A DNA stretch of 64,000 bases from Gigantopelta aegis (Eukaryota; Mollusca; Gastropoda; Neomphalida; Peltospiridae), in NCBI RefSeq assembly GCF_016097555.1, contig NC_054702.1, positions 110,016,514 through 110,080,513 of the forward strand, read 5' to 3'. Positions within the stretch are counted from its first letter, which is position 1. Each line of letters begins with the position of its first letter. The notes beneath the pieces are model-generated. The model was given only the letters and a program-made list of their open reading frames with translations, was not told where the DNA came from and searched no databases. Made by a program: the position numbers and the translations under genes. This document shows, piece after piece, positions 57,713 through 64,000 of this stretch.

Positions 57713-57905
57713 CTTGAATCGTCTGTCAGATAGGGCTTTCTTTTCCGATGAATACTTCCGTCTGTTTTATTGAAGTGATTGCTGTGCTTAAGGAACTTCA
57801 TAAACCTTGGTTGAGCACTTATACCCCTACAATTCTGTTTGGGTTCAATAATTCTCTCTTCCCACCACAAGGGCCCTGTAAAAAAAGCAGATAAAAATTT
57901 TCCCC
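57713..57905 (-). promoter_or_regulatory. EIF5: 5' UTR or upstream intron of EIF5
   Basis: The sequence before the start codon contains a possible acceptor (CTGACAG, about 12 nt upstream), so the cap may lie in a distant non-coding exon. No firm promoter motif is seen. Confidence 0.35.
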
Positions 57906-57907
57906 AC

Positions 57908-58004
57908 ATTTATTTATATATATATATAATATATATATATAATATATATATATATATAATATATATAAATATATATAATATATAATATATAATATATATA
58001 TATA
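57908..58004. repeat. (TA)n-rich tract
   Basis: TATATAT/AATATA low-complexity sequence directly upstream of the EIF5 first coding exon region. Confidence 0.95.
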
Positions 58005-61000
58005 AAAAAAAGTTCTCAGGATATGTCAAACATTTGTTTCTACTAGAGGTACAAAAGCATAGCACACCTCTCCACAAGAAGGCAGGGTTTTTGCCAGAGG
58101 GTATGGAGTGTAAAAAAAATTTTTAAAGTAATTCAACGACACAAAGCACACTTATGTACGATTGGTAAAGTTTTGTACACTAAATTCTTGGAATTTAATG
58201 GATATATTATTATAACTTTCAGACTGCGTATAGTAAGAGAACTGCTGTCAATGTCCAATTTCAAAGCATACCAAACTTATAACTGCATAGTAGGGACATT
58301 TATGGTCAGTTCTGTTTTTATTATGTAGACTCAAGTGTCACAGATATTGCTAGGAGAAAGGGCAAGACTTCCGATCGTATATACCTTTTAAAACAATTTG
58401 TTCTATAAAACCAACATAATGTTTAAATTTCATAAACCAGTATCGCTGTTTTGCCTTTGAAAAATTGGACATTTTGACTATTCTGTGTAAAGTTTCCTCC
58501 ATAGAGCCACCGAAAATTCTGCGTTGCAGGCACAATATTTCACGCGAACCGCCGTTCTGTTCTCGTGTCGGTTACGCAAGATTAAATTTATTCACGCAGA
58601 CATAGCCCACTCCTAGTATTCCTACAAATGTTTTAGACTGATTTTTAAATATTTGATGCGCAGCAAACAACATTATGTTGCAACAGTTGTAACTTGCGGC
58701 CAGTCTAAACTTTTTTAAAACTTTTAAAGAAATGTGCTCGGACTGCTTGGGACGGCTAAATTATCCGCTGCTATTTTATCTCTAAAGGAATATATGTAGA
58801 CATAATATTGGATTGGCTATAATTTTGCATATGTTAAAAACAGTTTTAACAAAAACAGGAATCCAAAAGTGTCCGAAAAATAGAAAAATACTAACATCGC
58901 ATAATGAGCTTTAAAAACACAAACATTTGGAACGTCACTATAGTATAGAAGTACCATCGATAAAATGAAAGTAGCGTAACCACCGCAAAACGAAAAAAAA
59001 AGAATCCCTCCAAATGATTATGTATCTATTTCAAAGGCGTAGCGCCCATTACGCATGTGCGAAATGCAAAAAAAAAAAAAATCCGGGAATAGGTCGAGGC
59101 TGTCTGTAATTGTTCTATAAAATATCCTTTTAAAATTGACTCGAAAAATCAGATACAAAAAAAACGCCTCAGAAAAGGCTCAGAATGCATCTACAGGCGT
59201 CCTGGAGGGCCCCCCCAATCCCCCCCACCCCCGCTTGGGCACGCCTTTGGCGTGCGTAATGCTAAAAACATTTCTGGCTACGCCCCTGTATTTTGTTTCA
59301 GTACTGGGGCTTATATATTCAGTTCTTTTACAATATTGTTAACTTTAAGCAAGCATTAAAGAATTTTTTTTGTAACATGTTTTCTTTTGTATTTTGTTTT
59401 AACTTTATGTTTGAGCTAAAAACTATGTATTTAAAATATAATTTTAAACATAATTTCGAGTTAACTGGTCATGTAACCCACGGGTTACGCAAATATAATT
59501 CACGTAACCGAACAATTGGTTACCTAGGTAAAAATCACGTGAACCGACTTCCGGTTCCCCCGGATTTCGAAATATTGTCCCCTGCGTTGCAAATCGACCG
59601 ATTTCAAAATTTTCAGCATTTGTGATAAATGGGAATTTCCGTGATTTTCCGTGTGATAACAGCAATTTCCGAGATTTTCTGTGCAGCAAGAAACCGGTAA
59701 TGACGCAATGAACCCATCATCTGCATACAAATCGTCAAAACTGCAATTTCTGTGACATATATTCAAGTGCGGACACAAACTATACTAAATAACAGTCTAC
59801 AGTGTTTGAGATTAAAATTGTTGGGCAGTATCCCAGATGGATACTAACATTTCAAAATCTGGTATCCCACCTGAGTATTTAGTATCCCACTTAAATGAAA
59901 TTCATAAATTACATCGTAAGACACACTGTTCTCGTTCCCATTCTGATTCACTTCAGTTTTCATTCAATAATTGTATCTTAAATTTACTAACATTTAAATT
60001 GTTGTTGAAACAGACCTAACCCAGACTGGCATCATTGATTGACAGATGCCAGTATGTATTACAATATATACTGTAATACAATGCAATGTATCATTATTTA
60101 TTGTTTATTTGTTTACATACAATCAAATACTAGACCAGTTTTCGAGATTAACAGTATCCCGATATCCCAGGGATACCAGAATTTAAGTTTGGATACCAGA
60201 CTTTAATAACCCAGTATCCCACAAGGATACAATATAATGCAGAGGTTTTTTTTTTAATCCTGCGTTTTTATTTTTCGCAAAAACAATGAAAGTCGTCACT
60301 GGTGAAGTTTTAGAGCTCCTACCCAGTCTAATGCTACACTGGATCAATAGCAATGTAGCAATAGACTGTTTTATTTCGGGAGTATTTAAAAATAAAAACA
60401 TTTAATTTACTATAGTCTATACACAATAATGGGCTAAATAACGGTTAACGGTTACACTTCGGTTAATACCGTTATTATCAGAAACCGAAAGTGACTGAAC
60501 TTTATGATGCGCTACATGCCATTGCGTTCAATGTATTTTAAGTTATTGTCAGTTACCATTCAAGTAAGAAAGCATGAGGTTATTTCAATGATTAAGAGGT
60601 CGAAAGGTTTCTGTTTATTGACAAAAGTACGATTTTGAAAAAAAAATTGTAAAAATACATTCCCCCCCCCCCTTAAAAAAAACATGTTTTCCGCAGAAAA
60701 TGGGAATTCCGTTTTCAACGGCCAATTCCGTGATATCTGCGGTCACGGATTTTCGGTGGCTGTACCTCCACAAGGGTGCTTTTTGAAGAAATATAGCACT
60801 ATGGGACTAAATCTTTACAGAAGACAGAATGAGGCATTATGGGACTAAATCTTTGTTTTATTCCTTAGATGTTCGGTTCATTCCGTCAAAATACACCCTA
60901 TGAGATTTATAAGTATTAAAATGCAGTTTCTCTTGTTGATCCACTGCATGGACTACAGTCCCAATGGTCTGGAGTTCGAATCACTTGTAGTGTTGAAATG

Positions 61001-62557
61001 CAATACCCATCTGACATGGATAATTCATGCATGCTGAAAAGTTCGGAAGTCTTTCCAGGGAAGCAGCATGTTAGTTATCGCTATTGTTAACACTGAATTG
61101 TATTTGGTGGGGAGAACTGATGGTACTCTTCCCACTGTCTGAAGCTCAAGGTTGTCAGAGGTGAACACTTGTCTATCGCAAAAACATTTTAAAATTGCAG
61201 CTGGCAATAAATCTTTTGAATGATTTTGTGGCAAAATATCTGCCCGGTTCCCCCCTTCATTCATTCCACATATAAGCCCCATCAAAAAATCCCTCTTTAC
61301 ATTGATGAGGGGTGGGGTGGGGGACTGGACGAATATTTTTCCAAAACACCTTTTGTAGGCAGTTGTCAACTAAACAACAAATTACCCTGTTATTAACATT
61401 ACTGTTGTCTAGGTCTAATACCAATTATCCAATACCATATGTCTGCTAATCTCTGGTTTAAGAACAGCAAGCTGTCAGTGTTAGGTTGCTGTCAACATAA
61501 AACTTTACCATTTTTAATGACAAGAATAAAATATCAATTGTTTACAAGGTATTTTGATAAAAATATGGTTATAATTAATTATTGAGCCATGACAATTTTA
61601 ACCAGGCAGTAATTAACCCATCTCGCCACGTGGTGTAAATACCAATATGGCCGAATACATATGTAACATAGTAATGATAGGTTGACCTTTAGAAATAAGA
61701 CAGAAATGTCGCGTTTAAAGACGTCCATTTTCTAAAGATTATTTCTAGGAAAAGCCACAATACAAAACACTTACCGTCTGGATTCAGATACGTCATAAAA
61801 ACGCTAAAAATGAGCAAAGCAACTGGTACTGGTAGGCAAGTTGTGTACGGCGATAGCCAAAGGGCGCTAGGACCCAATATGTTAGCGGGAAACGTCACTT
61901 GTGAAAACTGAAACATACACCAGAATCTGGAATATAAAACACATGAATAATTGAACACTTTTTATTAAAATAATATTTCGAAACATGATACATTAAAAGA
62001 ATAATAACAATATCACAATAACAAACGGAGGCTTATTACCAACGATGCAACCTACTCACTTCTCTGGCTGAAATATGACAAAAGTACCCGGATGATCACG
62101 CACCAACCAGACGGAAAACTATACTCCATTTGACAAATGCTGTTTGACGTCACACTCTGTGACTATTACTATTAGTGACAGAGCTATATTTAGCAGAATG
62201 AAAAATGCGTGGGTGCGGCTTATTATTAAATTAGCGCTACCGAAAGATACGTTTATTACGTTTTATATATCTAGACAAGTATTCAAAATCAACAGACTGG
62301 AGTTTGCCAGTCACAAAATTATTACATACAAGTCTCCATAACATGAGACAGAACGTGTACGTGTTTAGGTACACGTATATTGGTTGCATAAACTTGCATA
62401 CAATTAACATGGTTATTCATATTAAATGCAATTGATCATTTTCATTAAGTGACCACAGCAGCTTTTGTAGTAATTGTAAAATAGTCGACATGGGAGCAGA
62501 TCAAAATGTACCCAATATACCCACTTGCATATGTATCCACTTTTTAGAAAATACAGC
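58005..62557. other. Upstream intergenic sequence, no gene recognised
   Basis: AT-rich DNA with only short frames. 59200–59290 has a C-rich stretch and repeat-like GGCACGCCTTTGGCGTGCG hairpin. 59820–60240 repeats the phrase AGTATCCCA several times. A poly-C run is at 60661–60672. Confidence 0.4.
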
Positions 62558-62697
62558 TAGACCGAATATTTCGCTCTCTGTAAAGCTACATTTCATATAT
62601 TATATTCATTTTTTATTTATAAATATAAAATAGACACATACATAATTAGTAAATAAATATGAAATGTAGCTTTACAGAGACAGAAATATCCGGTCTA
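62558..62697. mobile_element. Palindromic MITE, about 140 bp, TA-flanked
   Basis: Arms starting GACCGAATATTTCGCTCTCT and, reversed, GACCGGATATTTCTGTCTCT, each followed by GTAAAGCTACATTTCATAT. Both ends abut TA. The centre is AT-rich. Confidence 0.85.
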
Positions 62698-62733
62698 AAA
62701 TGTAGCCTACTCAAACCAAAGTGTACCTACCAA

Positions 62734-62960
62734 AACCGGCCTCAATGGTGCAGTAGTAAAGCCATTGGACATAAGGTTGGTAGGTACCGGCTTCACCACC
62801 CAGAGCGAGTTTAACGATTCGTCGGGTATGTGTAAGGCCACTACACTGATTTCTCTTTCAATAACCACTAATTAGCCTTCTGTCATGGACAGACATGCCA
62901 GATAGCTGAGGTGTGTGCCCAGGACAGCGTGCGTAAATCTTAATTGGATATAAGCACGAA
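62734..62960 (+). mobile_element. tRNA-headed SINE of a third head type
   Basis: Head CCGGCCTCAATGGTGCAGTA, then GGTAGGTACCGGCTTCACC. The body has ATAGCTGAGGTGTGTGCCCA and CTTAATTGGATATAAGCACG. Short pieces of the same body occur at about 27171–27225 (+) and 42740–42800 (−). Confidence 0.7.
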
Positions 62961-63564
62961 AATAAGTATAAATGAACGTACCCAAGTTTTGGTTAAAACA
63001 CACCCTAGTTACACTATATGTAGGCGCGCATCCAGATTTTTATTTTTTATTTATTTATTTTATTTTATTTTGTATTGTTATTTCTTCTTTCTTTTTTTTT
63101 CTTTTTTTCGGGGGGTGGGGGTGGGGGTGGGGGAGCGGACATGGTAAGAGGTGTTTGAATAGGCTTTTATTAAATTTTGACATCGTTGGAAAAAAAGGTG
63201 AACGCGCCCCACTCGTCGCCTTTCCTGGATCCTACTTGATATGCTAGAATTCATAAATAACTTTACAATTCGTTTTCAATAGGTTTCAGTCGAAAAATAC
63301 CTAAAGCAAAACGTATCTAACCAAAACGTATCCAGCCAAAACACATTTAGAGACCAAACTATACATTTTAGCCAAAACGTACCCAGTATTAGTTTATAAT
63401 TCGCCCCGAGAATAAAATAGTTTCTTGAGTCGTTCTATAAATTTCGTATGACACCCCAGACTGACCATGCATGCAATATCAATAAATACATTTTACTTTC
63501 GTAAAAGTTAATTTGTACTTTATTTATTATCATTTTGTTATAAACTAATATTATTCGAAACATT

Positions 63565-63835
63565 ACTTAATCATCCATCGGCTATTGGATGTCAAACATT
63601 TGGTAATTCTGACATTAATTATCAGATGAAACTCGTTACATTTTTCCTAATGCAGAAAGTGATCTTTTATATGCACTTTCCCACAGACTGAAAAGCACAT
63701 ACCACGGCCTTTGACCAATTATGGTGCATTGGTTAGAACGAGTAAAAAAATCAATCAGCTGAATGGATCCACCGAAGTGGTTTGATCCGGCGACGCAAGC
63801 ACCTCGTGCGATCACTCAATCTCGTCCCCATTTGG
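63565..63835 (-). mobile_element. SINE family 1, diverged
   Basis: Minus-strand copy with tail CATCGGCTATTGGATGTCAA and head region GGGGACGAGATTGAGTG in reverse. It is the last recognisable feature of the window. Confidence 0.82.
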
Positions 63836-64000
63836 AGAGAAACCCTTCAATGCAGAGAGACTCAGTCATAAAAAAAAAAGTATTCCACATAATTAAATGT
63901 CTCATCGACCATAAACATATTTAATATCGCTGACAATAACTGTATGATGATCTCAATGCCAGCGCTCAACGACCAAGCAAAATCTTACCCCTTCACGGTA

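Noticed and set aside
61025-61369. 114-codon minus-strand ORF
   Set aside because: No recognised domain, no splice-consistent neighbours, and a length expected by chance over this much sequence.

Overview
The window looks like animal nuclear DNA, most likely from a marine mollusc, probably a gastropod. It is AT-rich. The genes are split into many short exons with phase-matched GT/GC–AG introns. The sequence is crowded with tRNA-headed SINEs, TIR elements, poly-G/C runs and long CA, TA and TC microsatellites. Metazoan origin is secure from gene structure. The mollusc call is an inference from the SINE and repeat style.

Three protein-coding genes can be built exon by exon. Gene 1 (+, 4315–28066, 8 coding exons, 324 aa) and gene 2 (−, 40601–30947, 8 coding exons, 324 aa) are convergent paralogues of the HSL/AADAC-like alpha/beta-hydrolase-3 family. 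Every coding exon has the same length in both genes (226, 133, 122, 98, 95, 140, 87 and 74 nt), and the HGGG, GxSxG, DPLRD and His motifs sit at the same residue numbers. Gene 3 (−, 57712–47793, 10 coding exons, 440 aa) is translation initiation factor eIF5, with arginine finger R15, a zinc-binding C99/C102/C122/C125 set, a W2 domain and an acidic tail. The esterases probably hydrolyse small ester or acyl substrates. eIF5 is a housekeeping neighbour with no evident functional link to them.

Layout: 1–2870 holds a 1.85-kb-spaced direct duplication rich in microsatellites. 3316–3624 is a TTAA-flanked MITE. 4315–28066 is gene 1; its introns carry a hAT remnant, two solo LTRs, a Tc1 remnant, MITEs, many SINEs and a large TIR element (17752–19720). 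28360–30680 is a quiet intergenic gap between the two gene 3' ends. 30947–40601 is gene 2. 40967–42468 is a complete-ended but decayed Tc1/mariner. 42824–46330 is SINEs, a MITE and low-complexity DNA. 47793–57712 is eIF5, with a pogo-like element carrying a lone HTH ORF in intron 2. 57713–64000 is upstream or intergenic sequence with small repeats.

The most unusual signals lie inside gene 1. (a) Four tandem copies of the exon-2 3' splice site lie 52–53 bp apart, and only the last gives an open frame. (b) Four tandem 79-bp units span the exon-7 5' splice site; each extra unit forms a potential 48-nt in-frame mini-exon. (c) A near-identical inverted copy of the terminal exon 8 and its 3' UTR is embedded in intron 3 and could pair with the sense exon in the pre-mRNA. 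All calls are from reading the sequence only; no search or expression data were available.
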